Source: Dallia pectoralis
Lineage: Eukaryota; Chordata; Actinopteri; Esociformes; Umbridae
Direction of reading: 5' to 3'
NCBI GenBank assembly: GCA_029465975.1
Contig: CM055740.1
Coordinates: 10,616,419-10,680,418 of the forward strand
DNA: 64,000 bases
This document shows, one piece after another, positions 46,770 to 59,845 of the stretch. The notes under the pieces were generated by a model that made no database searches, had not been told where the DNA came from, and saw only the letters and a list, made by a program, of their open reading frames with translations. The stretch's first letter is position 1. Each line of letters begins with the position of its first letter. A program made the translations under genes and the position numbers.

Positions 46770-48290
46770 ATGTATATTTTCAGATCGTCAGTTTCCCTGG
46801 GGGAAGTCGCTGAGGTAGTCAAACAACTCCACAGTGGCAAAGCCCCAGGGACTGATGAGATTCGTCCAGAAATGCTAAAAGCTTTGGGTGGGGAAGGGCT
46901 GTCTTGGTTGACACGCCTCTTCAACATTGCATGGAAGTCTGGGACAGTGCCAGAGGAGTGGCAGACCGGGGTGGTGGTTCCCCTCTTTAAAAGGGGGACC
47001 AGAGAGTGTGTGCCAATTACAGAGGTATCACACTCCTCAGCCTCCCTGGCCAATAGTCGAACCTCAGATTGAAGAGGAACAATGCGGTTTTCGTCCTGGC
47101 CGGGAACCACGGACCAGCTCTTTACTCTCGCAAGGATCCTGGAGGGGGCCTGGGAGTATGCCCATCCAGTCTACATGTGTTTTGTGGATCTGGAGAAGGC
47201 GTATGACCGGGTACCCCGGGATCTTTGTGGGAGGTGCTGCGGGAGTATGGGGTGAGGGGGTCTCTTCTCAGGGCCATCCAATCTCTGTACGCTCAAAGCA
47301 TGAGCTGTGTCCGTGTCCTCGGCAGTAAGTCGGATTCGTTCCCGGTGGGGGTTGGCCTCCGCCAGGGCTGCGCTTTGTCACCAATCCTGTTTGTAATATT
47401 CATGGACAGGATATCAAGGCGTAGTCATGGGGGAGGGGTTCCCGTTCGGTGGGCTGATGGTCACATCACTGCTTTTTGCGGATGATGTGGTCCTGATGGC
47501 CTCATCGGTCGGTGACCTTCAGCACTCACTGGATCGGTTCGCAGCCGAGTGTGAAGCGGCTGGGATGAGGGTTAGCACCTCTAAATCTGAGGCCATGACT
47601 CTCAGCAGGAAACCGGTGGAGTGCCTACTCCGGGTAGGGAATGAGTCCTTACTCCAAGTGAAGGAGTTCAAGTACCTCGGGGTCCTGTTCGCGAGTGAGG
47701 GAACAATGGAGCGGGAGTTTGGTCGGAGGATCGGAGCAGCGGGGCGGTGTTGCATTCGCTTCACCGCACCGTTGTGACGAAAAGAGAGCTGAGCCGAAAG
47801 GCAAAGCTCTCGATCTACCGGTCAATCTTTGTTCCTACCCTCACCTATGGTCATGAAAGCTGGGTCATGACCGAAAGAACGAGATCGCGGGTACAAGCGG
47901 CCGAAATGGGTTTTCTCAGAAAGGTGGCTGGCCTCTCCCTTAGGGATAGGGTGAGAAGCTCAGTCATCCGAGAGGAACTCGGAGTAGAGCCGCTGCTCCT
48001 TTGCATAGAAAGGAGCCAGTTGAGGTGGTTCGGGCATCTTGTAAGAATGCCACCTGGGCGCCTCCCTAGAGAGGTGTTCCAGGCACGTCCAGCTGGGAGG
48101 AGACCTCGGGGAAGACCCAGGACTAGGTGGAGAGATTATATCTCCACACTGGCCTGGGAACGCCTCGGGATTCCCCAGTCAGAGCTGGCTAATGTTGCCC
48201 GGGAAAGGGAAGTTTGGGGTCCCCTGCTAGAGCTGCTACCCCCGCGACCCGACCCCGGATAAGCGGTTGAAGATGAGATGAGAGATGAGT
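46770..48290 (+). mobile_element. RTE/Rex-type LINE, 5'-truncated, frameshifted
   Basis: Reverse transcriptase fragments lie in order across frames: LHSGKAPGTDEIRPEMLKAL, then ADDVVLMASSVGDLQHSLDR (the catalytic FADD motif, about 47470), then EFKYLGVLF, then a C-terminal block LRWFGHLVRMPPGRLPREVF ending PPRPDPG. At least three frame changes break the ORF and the endonuclease part is absent. The copy ends in 'aagcggttgaagatgagatg' + agagatgag, the GATGA-like tail of fish Rex3/RTE elements. It is noticeably more GC-rich than its flanks. Confidence 0.88.
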
Positions 48291-48611
48291 ATATTTTCAG
48301 ATTATTTCAAGTTGGTCATTTATTCAGCAGAACCTCATTGTGAAAGTGTTACAAAATACAGCGCTCTAAAAATATTGAACAGTGTTCAATGTTTCAAACT
48401 TACATCCTTGAAATAATATTATCTTTACCTTCTTATCAATTAACCCTTGTTGTGCTTCTTTTTCTTGTGACAACCGTCTCTCTGATTTTATATGAAGCCA
48501 TCTATCCTAGAACTTAAAACTCTTGTCTGATACTAATACAGAATCATATAAAAATTGTATGATATCATGGATTTTTTCATTGAAAATCTTTGAAATACAG
48601 GCAGGTCAAAT

Positions 48612-48765
48612 TCAATCAATCAATCAAATTTATTTTATACAGCCCTTTTTACACGGCGGCTAGGAAAAACTCCCTGAAGGTCAAATTTAGGAAGAAACCT
48701 AGAGAGGAACCAGTCTCTGAGGGGTGACCTGTCCTCTTCTGGCCAAGAAAGGTCCTCTGCGGATC
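48612..48765. mobile_element. Teleost interspersed repeat fragment
   Basis: Starts with (atca)n 'atcaatcaatcaaattta' and continues 'ctaggaaaaactccctgaag' and 'gaagaaacctagagaggaac', a repeat found in very many copies in salmonids and pike. It is internally shortened here. Confidence 0.75.
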
Positions 48766-48879
48766 AGTACTGAGACTCAGGCTTGCTGTTTCTGAAGGAG
48801 AGATGTTATAGTCTCAATGGTTCTCTTCATCGTGGGTTTTGCCTCATCACAGATTATAATGCCAGGTGTTGGTAAAATC

Positions 48880-49425
48880 CTAACTTGATGAGGAACTGAA
48901 CAATGACCGAGACCAGGAGTCGTTCTCAGCATCAGTTTCGTCTCTCTTGTCCCCTGAACAGGATGCCACACCTGGAAGCTCCCACCAGTCCATTACATCG
49001 CCCGAATAATCTCTGAGGTCTGGCAAGGACCGCATTGAGGTGAACTGGCTTGATGATCCTCTGGGGCAGTAGGACGGGTAGCTATTAGGCCGGATGAAAC
49101 GTCTGAGTGGAGACAACTTTGGGGTAATGCTGATCTTCATCACCGGAGTTTGACATCCACCTGGATCATCGGATGTTGGAGATCTGGTTGATCCGCTGTT
49201 GTCTGTTTCCTGGGCCTGGAGTCCTTCTTCTGGGTCTGGAGGGTTTGTTGAGTTTGAGCTATAATCGTCCTTTACAGTACAGCAAACTCCACAACAGGAT
49301 AGCATAAGAAGAAACTGAAAGCCAGCCACAATCGGATGGGTCGTCTTCTTCTTCTGAGGTTTAACTTCCTCCTCCAGATGCTCAGGTTGCCTTTTGTTGC
49401 CATTTCGGCTCTGAACTTGACCCAT
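48880..49425 (-). CDS. Orphan single-exon gene, predicted N-myristoylated membrane-associated protein
   Basis: Uninterrupted ORF of 181 aa with no family I recognise. The first ATG is at 49425 and gives MGQVQSRNGN, which fits the myristoylation rule (Gly2, Ser6). A charged segment follows (KRQPEHLEEEVKPQKKK), then a hydrophobic stretch at about residues 31-51 (PIVAGFQFLLMLSCCGVCC) with two CC pairs that could be a membrane span or palmitoylation sites. The rest is polar and Ser/Pro-rich with conserved-looking basic and proline motifs (KISITPKLSPLRRFIRP, SMRSLPDLRDYSGD, DWWELPG) and ends in a serine run. Composition is protein-like, not repeat-like, and the ORF is the longest unique one in this interval. 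No introns or TATA box seen. It may be real but is not supported by homology I can state. Confidence 0.55.
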   Translation of the reverse strand: MGQVQSRNGNKRQPEHLEEEVKPQKKKTTHPIVAGFQFLLMLSCCGVCCTVKDDYSSNSTNPPDPEEGLQAQETDNSGSTRSPTSDDPGGCQTPVMKISITPKLSPLRRFIRPNSYPSYCPRGSSSQFTSMRSLPDLRDYSGDVMDWWELPGVASCSGDKRDETDAENDSWSRSLFSSSSS

Positions 49426-49449
49426 CTCTGCTCTAAGTAGCAATGCTCT

Positions 49450-50492
49450 TGACAGTCTATTCTAGGTCTTGAGTTTTCAGTAGTAACCAGTACACAACAA
49501 TACGTATGATCTCTCTTTAGAAGTATGAAGCAATATGAGGACCTCATTGGCAGGTATGTGCTTTTATATGGAGGCATCCATTATGAAGCAATAATGTTAA
49601 AAGTCGGCGTCACATAGGATTTACAGAAACATAAAGCCACGCCCATCGTCGGGGAAAGCCCCAGTTGGTTCCCAATGTGTTCAGCGCTCTTTTTGAACTG
49701 GTCAGATAACAAATAAAATGGCAACATGTTGTTGTGTCGCGGGATGTACCTCTAATATGCGTCAATGTGCGTATCAAAATTAAACACAGAGCTAGACAGG
49801 CAAGTAATGTGGCTACAAGTAAGGTTCATTTCAATTGATTTGCTATGGACTCGCGCATGCGTCCTAGCTTAATAGGCTATCTAGAGATGGTGTCGTTAGC
49901 ATGGGTGAATTTATTAGCGTTCTATTGGCCACCCTATCTATAGATATTACGGGACTAACTATAGTAGATAGCACCAACGTAATGGGGTCCATACTATTAA
50001 CGTTCCGAGTTCGGTTACCCAAAACCATGTGCTGATTTGTAATTACCACAAAATATTTGCAGCTTGTTGCACACAAACTAATAATACAGTCAAGTAAACT
50101 TATAAAACGCGATTACAAACCTAGGGCAATTGGCTATTAATGAAGTTTTCAAACACTTAAGCCACAACAATACATCACCAATAATATAATATACTAGACA
50201 ACACAAGAAACACTACGCATTAACATTTTTCATAAAATATTTATTTCAAATAACGGCTGATAAAATGTAGCAGAAAAGAAAAGCAGCAATCCTGAGTTGT
50301 TTAATTCAAGTAGAGCATAATGTAGAACCAAATACAGGCCATTTTACTTGCACCATTCTTCAAAATGTATAAAATACTATTAACAATCTGACAGAGACCT
50401 GTTGTCTGTAAACACTCAGACACAGTAAAACCTTATCACATGAGATATGTTGACCTGTGGTCCTGTGAGGTAGAAGTCTGTTCTGTGGCCAG
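49450..50492. other. Intergenic between orphan gene and RING gene
   Basis: No exon recognised. The right part (50220-50492) probably contains the 3' UTR of the minus-strand RING gene. Confidence 0.4.
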
Positions 50493-53400
50493 TCAAACAC
50501 CACTGCATTCTGATATGTCAATACGGCAGATGGGGCACGACGCATTTTCCTGCCAACAGATCACAAACAGATGTATTAGAAAACATACATAAACATATCT
50601 TTACACACTGATGAGACAAAACATCCCCTGAAGGTGTCCTGTGGCATCTGGCACCAAGACATTAGCTGCAGGACCATCAAGTCCTGTATATTGTGAGGTG
50701 GAGCCACTGTGGATTGGACTTGTTCGTCCAGCACATCCCATAGATGTCTAATAGGATTTAGATATGTGGAATTTAGAGGCCAGGGCTACACCTTGAACTC
50801 TTCATCATGTTCCTCAAACAATGAGGCCACTGACATCAATGAAATCAAGGAATACAATTGCCTGAAGGGGTATACCTGGTCAGCAACTATCTTTAGGTAC
50901 ATGGCACTTGTCAAATGTACATTTAAATAATTACCTGGACTGGACCCAGGGTTTAGCAGCAGAACATTGCCCAGAGCACCTTGATGCCATTACTTCCCCA
51001 GGTAAACGGCACACACTTAATTCGTTATTTATAGTCGGAGAACTGCCAGTATTGCCGTAGTAACTGCAGACTAAATGGAATATGATGTACCTTAATCCAG
51101 CGGTCGATGCACTGCACATGGTAGTCATGGAGACAAGGAAGCATCCTCAGCAGTTCTCCGTTTGTGTAGTCGGAACAACAGATCTGACACCTGCGCATAG
51201 AGGAAAACATTACCACTGAGGAAAACGCTGAAAGAGAATTTAATCTCTGACTTTTGTACTATCCTGATTGGATGATGTCGGGGATCTATTCAAGTGCCAC
51301 AACATCCTGTTGTAAGAGAAGTTGGCTGGGACAAGTCTGAAGTCCCACAATCATATACAGATTATATTGACAATGGACAGAAAGTGACCATGACGTTGTA
51401 GAACTCACTGTATCTTTCCTGCACTATGCGCCGCGTCGTAGACTTTTGTAGGAAGCCGATCAATCTCTCTCTGACTCAGGGTTTTCTTGGCCACAACAGA
51501 ACCCTGGCTCTCTTCAAATGCCAGGAGAGCCTATAAGGTTAGAAAGACATTAGCATCAACTAGCCATGAACCAATCAGCACATTAGTAAGCAAACCACAC
51601 ATAAAAGGGTTAATACTGACACACGGCTGCCATCATAATCTCATAGCCCTTTTTTAAAGTTTCTCATTTGCCCATCGCATAGGGTCTTTTCTTTTCGCTA
51701 TAAACTGGTTTGAAAAGATCATGTCAATTCTGTTGGATTTCCGGGGAAATAATGAATGCAATCCTGTTAAGATACAATGCCTGGCAGACTACCTCATAAT
51801 TGTCCCCCTGGCTGTCATCAAGCAGGGCAGGAAATGCCTGGCGAGGGTTTTGCCGCCTTGGAGCGCGGCCTCGTCTTCTGCGTTGGCCAATCAACTCTAA
51901 AAGATTCACAACATGAATTGAAAAAAAATCTCGATCACTGTAAACATCCCCAAAGATATTTGGACTACATAGCGGTTAGTGGTTCAGGAAACATATAGTA
52001 CCTTCGTTTAATCCTGTGACCAGAGGAGAGAATGCTGCATAGTTCCCTGCTGAAGGCCAGGGAGACGTCCCGTTCATTCCCAAATAAGGATCATACTGAG
52101 GAGACAATTCAAATTATTAATCAGAAAGCAGAGGAATTCCTATTGAGGGAAAATAAACCGCAGCTAAAATCCCATTCTGGGTCACTGGGCGTTTATTACG
52201 ATTGGGGAAATAACATTTGATCCAGGTGAATTGATTTAGATAAAACCACTTTTCCAGAGAGAGCCAGGACAGCAGCAGACGAAATACTGACTGGGTAGAT
52301 GTGGTGATTGTAGTATTGGGCTCTGTTGGTGGGAATGGCTTCCTGCTGTCTCCTTTGTTCGCTTTGCATTTGCTCCTCTCTGTCAAATTGTTCCTACAGA
52401 GAACACAAAACCTTCATAAAGATCTAACACGAGACTTTAATAGTTTTCTGGGAAGCTTTTGAAATCATTATTAATCCAGTATCAGAACATTCGGTTCTAA
52501 GCATAATCACACTTCAATAGAACCCCAGCTGTGTGTGGTTAACTACAGTGTTCACTTAGAGCAGCTTGTTTAACACAGATCGTGGTTCCCCGAGTTCCCC
52601 CTACCTGAAGACTCCGGGCAAATGCCTCATCTTCCTCCAGTTGCACTGAGCGAACCATGGCCTCGACTACGACATCATCATCGTTGTCATCGATAATTAT
52701 CTCGTCATATTTGGGCAGCATTCCATCAGCTGTAGAGAGAAGAGCGCCCAAATTGTCAAATGCCTTTGCTTGGATGGTGGGAAAGGTCTTGAAATGGAAA
52801 ATATAATAAATAGGCGGCAGGTGTAGTTTCAACTCCCAACACCAGACATCTGGACATTCCGTTCACTAATAATTCAATATTTTAAAAAAACTAACGCATT
52901 TAATGACCTGTTGAGACCAGCAAAGCTGGCCTCTATAGGTACGATTAAATCAGAATAACCAGTGGATGGATGGTCACAAAGTTCACTACAATCCACTCTT
53001 AGGTCTTCTGTCTATAAACCTGGATTTCAGATGATGCATGTATTGAAACAGCTACACAATTTTCACATGATAGGTCTTAGTCCTTACCCATAAAGCAAGG
53101 AGGTTCCCAGCCAGTAGGGTGTCTAGTTTTCTCTGAGCTTTGCAGGAATGACACAGAGTCTGCAGTGACGTTTGTTGGGGCTTGGGCACATGCCGAGGCC
53201 TTGGAGACAGACTTACTGGAGGCAACTTTATTCAATGTTCTCTTCCTGCTTCCGTTCCGTCTAGGTAAGATAGGTTCCACTGTAGAACCTGTCGAAGGGG
53301 CCTGAGACAATGCGTTTTGTCCCAACCCTTCTCTGCAAGTCTCCTCTTGTGAGAGAGGGGGGGCACCAAGAGAGGAGGATGGCGAGGGTGGCGACGACAA

Positions 53401-54283
53401 ATAAGAACAAGGAATTGATAAGGGAAGAGGAGGTTCCAGCCAGGTACCTAGAGGCCAGTCTGATGTCATGAGAGTAGTAGCTGGTACTAAACCACTGGTG
53501 GCCCACGACGTGCCCGGTTTGGCTTCTCTCCTCATGCTGGTGGCTGGCACGGACATCTTCCTGCGTTTTGACATCTGATGAGAGGTGGGGGTCATGCTGG
53601 GAGATGTCTCCTCTCCATGTGAAGGTGAGCTGAGGAAAGGAGCCTACAGGAAAACGGAAAGTTTCGGCTGCTGCTATATTCAACGTAAACTAAATATTTT
53701 GTTGCAATTCTTAGTTCCAAATCAAAGTGATAAACAAAGTTGTAGCTTTCAGGATCGAGTTTACATACCGAGTTGGAAAACCTGTTGTACTGCGGTCTTC
53801 TTCTGCGACACTTGGGGCTACAGAAGCACACAGATAGCATTTTTAACAATATAGACAAGTCCTAGAAAGCGAGACTCCTGACCCTGGATCTAGGTATGCA
53901 TCGATCTGCATTATACAGAACAATACAGATGTGTTGTTTTTCTAGCTAATAAAGCACAATGAATTATTGTTAGCAACATGAAAGGCCAGACTGTTCTTAT
54001 TATTACCTGCAATGTAAAGCAATTAATACTTAATAAAAACATTACTCAAAGCTTTGCTCCATCGGTCGGCAGTATCGTACCTGGGCGTCTCATGCAAAAT
54101 AACACAAGGCTCATTGGATGTGCCACCATCGCCGAGATCACCAAAGAGCAGGTCACTCTCATTCAGTAGGCATGCCTGATTCAGGGGTTCAGTGGTGTCC
54201 AAGTCCTCGCAGTCCGGAAGCACACTGCTGGACTCCATGTTCTCCAGTGTATTGTCCATGACTAGAGTGAGGCAGCTACTCAT
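50493..54283 (-). CDS. RING-H2 E3 ubiquitin ligase with a UIM-like motif (RLIM/RNF6-like RING)
   Basis: Ten exons join in phase: 54081-54283, 53769-53817, 53088-53643, 52605-52729, 52292-52393, 52002-52095, 51793-51896, 51409-51530, 51091-51190, 50493-50549 (503 aa). The C-terminus is a complete RING-H2 finger (C453, C456, C471, H473, H476, C479, C490, C493; CQICCSDYTNG ... PCLHDYHVQCIDRW ... CPIC), most like RLIM/RNF6 but the rest of the protein does not match them. Residues about 297-311 (LEEDEAFARSLQ) look like a ubiquitin-interacting motif, followed by a charged Q/E-rich helix (EQFDREEQMQSEQRRQQEA). A basic patch (GQRRRRGRAPRRQNPR) precedes a linker with the ERxIDxLP-type motif REIDRLPTKVYD seen before RING-H2 domains. 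The N-terminal half is acidic, then Ser/Pro-rich and disordered with nuclear-signal-like KRRK. The exact orthologue is not assigned. Confidence 0.85.
50625..50835 (-). mobile_element. Tc1-like transposase remnant in last intron of the RING gene
   Basis: Minus-strand fragments correspond to the C-terminal part of a Tc1 transposase (QSTVAPPHN, LMSWCQMPQDT). Related to, but not the same copy as, the remnant at 8905-9265. Confidence 0.75.
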
Positions 54284-57200
54284 GTAATGATGGTCCACAC
54301 ATTGTCAAAGCTGTAAAATAAGAGCAAAACAACACAACAGGATCAAATTACAGATGCTACATAGCTGGCTATAATAAGATAGAAATGTCTGAAGAGGCAA
54401 TAAAACAATGTGCTAACAATTGCATCGTATTGTTGGCTGACACATAATGTACTAAATTAATCAAAAGGAGGGGGACAAGTTGACTACTAGAGGTGGTATG
54501 CAAAACCCTTAATCAAAGCTATAGACTATTGTTACTGTAGTTGTAACATAACATACATTTTTGGGACAGAGTGGGCATTGCACCACGTAATGATATAAAC
54601 AGGAAAGCTTGGATCTAAAACTAACTTGAGGAAATTTGGGATCACGATTTTACACAGTATTGCTGTTGTTAATATGTTCGATGCTTTCCATGTTCCTCTC
54701 AAAAGGTTGTTACAGTCAATGGTTAGTAAAAAGGCGCACATAAAAAACGTGATTTAAGTTGAACTAACGCCACAAAGACTACGTGCTCCTTAGCTGTACA
54801 CATCAGGCTTCAAAAATAAGTATGCCTAGCTGGATAAGTAGGTAAAACGACCAGTCTCCATTACATCATCAGTCATGTTCCTTTCAGTTGGATGGGATTG
54901 ATGCCCAGTGTGGTTCATCCGAATTAATTAGACGTGCCCTTCGTCATTCCAAGATGGCGTGAATGCAGAATACAGTAAATACAAGGAACCAGACGCAGGT
55001 ACGAGTACGGGTAAAGGAACAGGCCGGCACGGGACGTGTCCCTGCTGCTTTTACTCTCATCACTCTTGTCTTGTTCGGACTTCTGAATGGAAGTTTGGAG
55101 GCTAAAACATATAACGCAGATGCTTACATTCACATAGACCACACAGTGTTTCGTAGTGTGCTTCCGATTGGTCCTTTGTTCTTCTCCCAAGTCCAAAATG
55201 CAAATCTATTACAAAATCCATCGACTAAACATGCTAGCTTAGCAGTATCGCTAGCGCCAAAAACTACATATGCTGGTATTTCCTTCTTCAGAGAGACACT
55301 TCCTCATGTTTTCTAAACAAGGCGGAGCCAACCAGGGGTTTGTTCAGTACGCATGAACGTTTTTTTTTACCTTGCATAACGGTTGGCATTAAAGAGTCCC
55401 TCGACCCCCTCCTTACACATGACTATTGGCTGCCTTCAAGATGTTTAGATACACATATTTTATAAAGACACAAACCATTATCACTTTCATCCTTTCCTCT
55501 CTTACAAGATACACGGTGACTCGTCTCTGCAGGTGAACGCTTTGAAAAAAAGCACCAACAACAATGTTATCTTAGACAGAAAGCATCACAGGTCCTAGTC
55601 CAAAATGTGTCATCTTCCACCTCAATCCCTTAAAATTGAACCCTGCTATTATAACCGGTTTGCCAGACAGAGTCAAGTTCATCTTTGCGCGCATGAAGCT
55701 ATCCAGTAATTCAACGTTATTATTTTGTTCTTATGTTGACAAAATCGTGTGGATGGTTATTGTCGAAGGTCAATAGTACCACAGTACACTGAAAGTGCCA
55801 TGGGTTCCAGCAGATTCTAATACAGAATTGGATTAGCGCTGTCTGAATTGCCTGTTCAATGTTGAGTTGTTTGGTATCATTGTGCTCTAGCGACTCTCCG
55901 TGGCAGGAATGCAAGAAAGAGCAAATGCACGGGTGCAATGAACAATTTGCCAAAGGTAAACATTCAAGGAGTGAGATACTTGTATTTAAAACAGTGGATG
56001 CATTCCCTAACAGTTTCCTTTTATTTAAAACATAAAATTGTCAAACACAAGGTAACAATACATGTATGAGGCTTGTAAACCAATCAGTGTTACAAATTTA
56101 CTTCCAACGAGGCTGTTATAGGTCATTTCATTAGTAGGATAGGTCAGAGGTCACATGAAGACAAGTGGGAGCTACCACATGCGTTGGTTACATTCTAAAA
56201 CTGTAAGTATATTCATATAATTAGTAACTTCTGCCATTTGCAGACAGTGATAACAGCATTATCAAGGAATATAAATGTTTAAATCAATGTTAACCATATG
56301 GACAAACTGAAAGTCTTGTTAGACTCCACAAAGAGACCACCACATGTCCATAACTATGAAAAATATCAAAGTCCACCTTCTTAGATATAGTGTATATAAA
56401 AAGTTTACACAACCCTTGTTTCCCCAAAGATTTCAGTTTGTTTTTCAATTGAACTGTTCATGTTATTATAGGTCACATTAAAGTTGGAAAAAGTTCTGAC
56501 AGTATTTATCTTTGTCTCATTTTTTCACATCACTGAAACCTGGCATTTTAACAGGGGTGTGTAGACTCTTCACATCCACTGTATACAAATATAGTAATAG
56601 AAAAGGAAAATGTATAGTAATGACACAGAAACATATTGTACAACATCCAACTTGGGGGCAGCTGCAAAAAGGTCCATCTTTAGCATGTCCCCTGCAACAA
56701 GGCAATCCACTCTGCCCAAGTTATTATAATACATGTAATCCCAGTCAATACCTTGTAGGTGCACGTTTGTCATAGTCCAGCTTTCACACAAACACAGTAC
56801 AGTTCAGTTATTGTAGGTCAGGCTAGTTGTAGAATTCAGCTACCATCTTTATTAAGCTGGTAGATTCAGTTGTGGGCCAATTTATCTGAATCCTTGCCTG
56901 TTGCCAGCCTGTTTAACATAATAACATTAAATAGTATGTACAAATTCTTTCTATCTGGTTGTATTCAGTAAATATAGTATATTATTCAACAAACTTGCTC
57001 CTGGTTTTAGCAGCAGCCCAGCTCCAAATAAAACAAAAACAAACATGTAATATATGTTGGCTCACAGCGGTTTCTCACACCTGTTTGACATTAGCTTAAG
57101 AACTGGGAAACAAGTAGAACAAAGCACTTTTCACCCAGTTCTGCTTTTAACAATTAACAATAAACCATTGGATCAAATAGTTCCTTGGGCATTGTATAGC

Positions 57201-57504
57201 AAATACGGTTGTTTTATGAAGCTGGTATTAAAACAAATTGTGGCACAACTAGCATGTTTGTTCCATTTCAAACCAATGGACTGAGATCCACCAGGTATAC
57301 TGTGCTATCATCATCTAGAAGCGTGGCTAGCTTTTAGTCTGGTCAAATCACTCTCCAGAAGTGTAAAGAGGAGAGCTCGGAATTCAACCCTTTGGAAGAA
57401 GGAAGCTCAGTATATCGGAGTGCAGCCATAAACTCAGCAACGTTCACTTCACACTCATAGAGATGCGTTGGGAAGTCACATATTTACATGGCGTCAAGTT
57501 GAGG
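54284..57504. other. Region between the RING gene and arl1
   Basis: Left part: 5' UTR/promoter of the RING gene, including a 117-codon plus-strand ORF (54963-55316) with no recognisable homology. Right part: about 1.5 kb of AT-rich sequence that likely includes a long arl1 3' UTR. No further exons seen. Confidence 0.4.
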
Positions 57505-59845
57505 TTATTGTCCACTCTTGAGAGACTCCACCAGCCTAAGATGAACAGAAACATAATTTAGTATTTGCATTTATATATATATATTTTATACTAGAACACT
57601 ATAATGCAACATGTCTAATGAGCTGAAAAAAACAACAACACCCCAGACATTTTCAATACAAAATAAATTGTGCAGAAATTTGCTTAGAACCCTGTCAGTG
57701 AAGTTTTCTCCTCTGGCAAGATAATCAATACACCTGATCGTTTTCTTACATCAAAAAGCGGATTGAACAACATGATCATTACACTGGTGTACTTTGTGAC
57801 ACTATGACAGTCCACTCTACAATGTGCAGTGACAAACCATTCCTGTAATTAATTAATTCCTATATTATTCCAAATTAAACTTCCTAAACAGTTTAGCTCC
57901 TGTTCCATTACCATTCCATGGCCTCATCTAATCCTGTGCCTTTGGTGGCGGAGGTCTTGAAGATCTGCCACTTCCTGTCTTTGAGGGCTGGTAGTCCCAG
58001 AGAGTTGGCTACCTCAGTGGGAGTCATGGCCTGGTCCATGTCCTGCTTGTTGGCAAACACCACCAGTATCGCCTTTTTCAGCTCTTCCTCCTACATAGAA
58101 AACGCAAACAGAGGCTTTTCTCTCTAGGGATTTGGTCTGTGAATGGTATATTGTCTATGGTGGCACTACACACTCCGGCACAAATCTTAGCTTGTGCAAG
58201 CCGGAACGGAGCAGGGGCCTATGTCTAGTTTTTGCGGAGTGGGGCAGGTTAACAAAAGTGAAGTGTTATAACTAGCAGACAGTAACCCATTCTCCTATAA
58301 ATGGCTAGTCCGACCAACCATTGTGAATCTGCCAATATAATGCATTAATGAATTCCCTTGCATTAAACATGTTGAATGCAGTGTTTAATCAGTGTAATAG
58401 ACAGACAAAAGACAGTTAGTCAACCCTTTCCCCGGGGTTGTTCAATACCATGAAAATAAAGACAGTGAATCTATAAGAAGAGACCTGATGTGAGTCCGTG
58501 GCACAAGTAAACAAGTATGAACGAGTAATTACATTTCTCCTACCTCAAGCATAGCCACCAGTTCAGACTTGGAGATTCCCATCCTGTCCCTGTCACTGCT
58601 GTCCACTACATAGATAACGGCATCAGTGTTAGAGTAGTAGCAGCGCCAGTAAGGCCTGAAACAGACAGATGCAAAAAGGTACATGATCCAATTGAATTGT
58701 TGGAAGATCTTTCACCCACTCCTGATGTTTGCCATCTGTAAACATGTGTGAGACGTAAGGTTAAATGGTTTATAATAGGAATATTTTCATACCTGATACT
58801 GGTCTGCCCTCCGAGATCCCACACCTGGAATTTCAGATTCTTGTATGTCACGGTTTCTACATTAAATCCAATGGCTGGAAAAAAGGGGCAATGGTGAGTT
58901 GACACTGTAGAGGATTCATAATTGTTTCCTGACCAACACTGGAAGATATGTCAGTTTGTTTCCTATTGTTAAATTTGCCAAATGACTCCATAGGAAATCT
59001 AATTGTGGGATGAAATACCAGTTGTTTATATTTTGTATTCTTGAAATATACCAAATAAATAGCCTGAAGTGAATATTCATTCTTATATTATCTTGCATAA
59101 GGGTAGTATCAGCAGACAATGGTAGAATATGGTCAAATAAAGTGTATTCAACATTATAACTTGATTATGTAAAATTACACACTCCAACATTAAAAGCACC
59201 TAGTGGAAGACAAACTGTTCTATTGGCATATTTACTCAGCAGCATTGTGAAGTTGAATATTTTCACTAACTGGGAATAGTGGTGACGACCTCCCCAACTT
59301 GAAGTCTGTAAAGGATTGTGGTTTTCCCAGCTCCATCCAAACCCAGAATCAGAATCCTCATTTCCCTGGTTCCAAACAAGCCAGAAAAGAGACTGGAGAA
59401 GAACCCACCTACATTTAACAAGACATGATGGAAATATATTTTAAACATTTATACCAATATGCTAATGTAACTGCTTAATGCATTACATTAAAGGCCTATA
59501 TTACTGGTAGACATTCCCTTCCACGTGTCCAACCAGTAGTTCCTGAATAACAATTAACTACACGTTGACAGTAGGAAGGTCAAAAACAGCCATTGAAGTA
59601 GATCGGTTTCTTTTATACATTCATTCACGTTAATCTGGTTGAACAATAAGTCATTAAATTATTATTGATGGTGAATTTTGTGATACATTTAAGAAATCGT
59701 AAATTTGCAGCTACATGGCTAAAACACACCCAGTGTTGACAAATACATGGGAAAAAAGTGTATGGCTGAACATTGATAGCATATAACGTATGAAACTCAA
59801 AGCATGTAGTGCACTAATTCTGAAGTAGCCTCGAATCATACCCAT
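57505..59845 (-). CDS. arl1: ADP-ribosylation factor-like protein 1
   Basis: Small GTPase of the trans-Golgi that recruits GRIP-domain golgins and controls endosome-to-Golgi traffic. Six exons join in phase: 59842-59845 (ATGG only), 59271-59408, 58793-58874, 58544-58655, 57912-58090, 57505-57535, giving exactly 181 aa, the family length. Gly2 (MGGFFSSLFSGLFG) is the myristoylation site. G motifs are intact: P-loop GLDGAGKT, switch I with TIGFNVE, switch II WDLGGQ, NKQD at G4, and SATKG at G5. The tail is WLVESLKSGQ. The first exon carries only the start codon plus one base, the arrangement required by phase; donors and acceptors are canonical. Confidence 0.98.

Noticed and set aside
46725..48262. 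Calling the reverse transcriptase ORFs a functional gene
   Set aside because: The four ORFs lie in different frames and lack the 5' half; it is a dead LINE copy.
54963..55316. 117-codon plus-strand ORF with a hydrophobic segment, divergent from the RING gene
   Set aside because: No recognisable homology, no clear promoter or splice support; probably chance in the RING gene's 5' flank.
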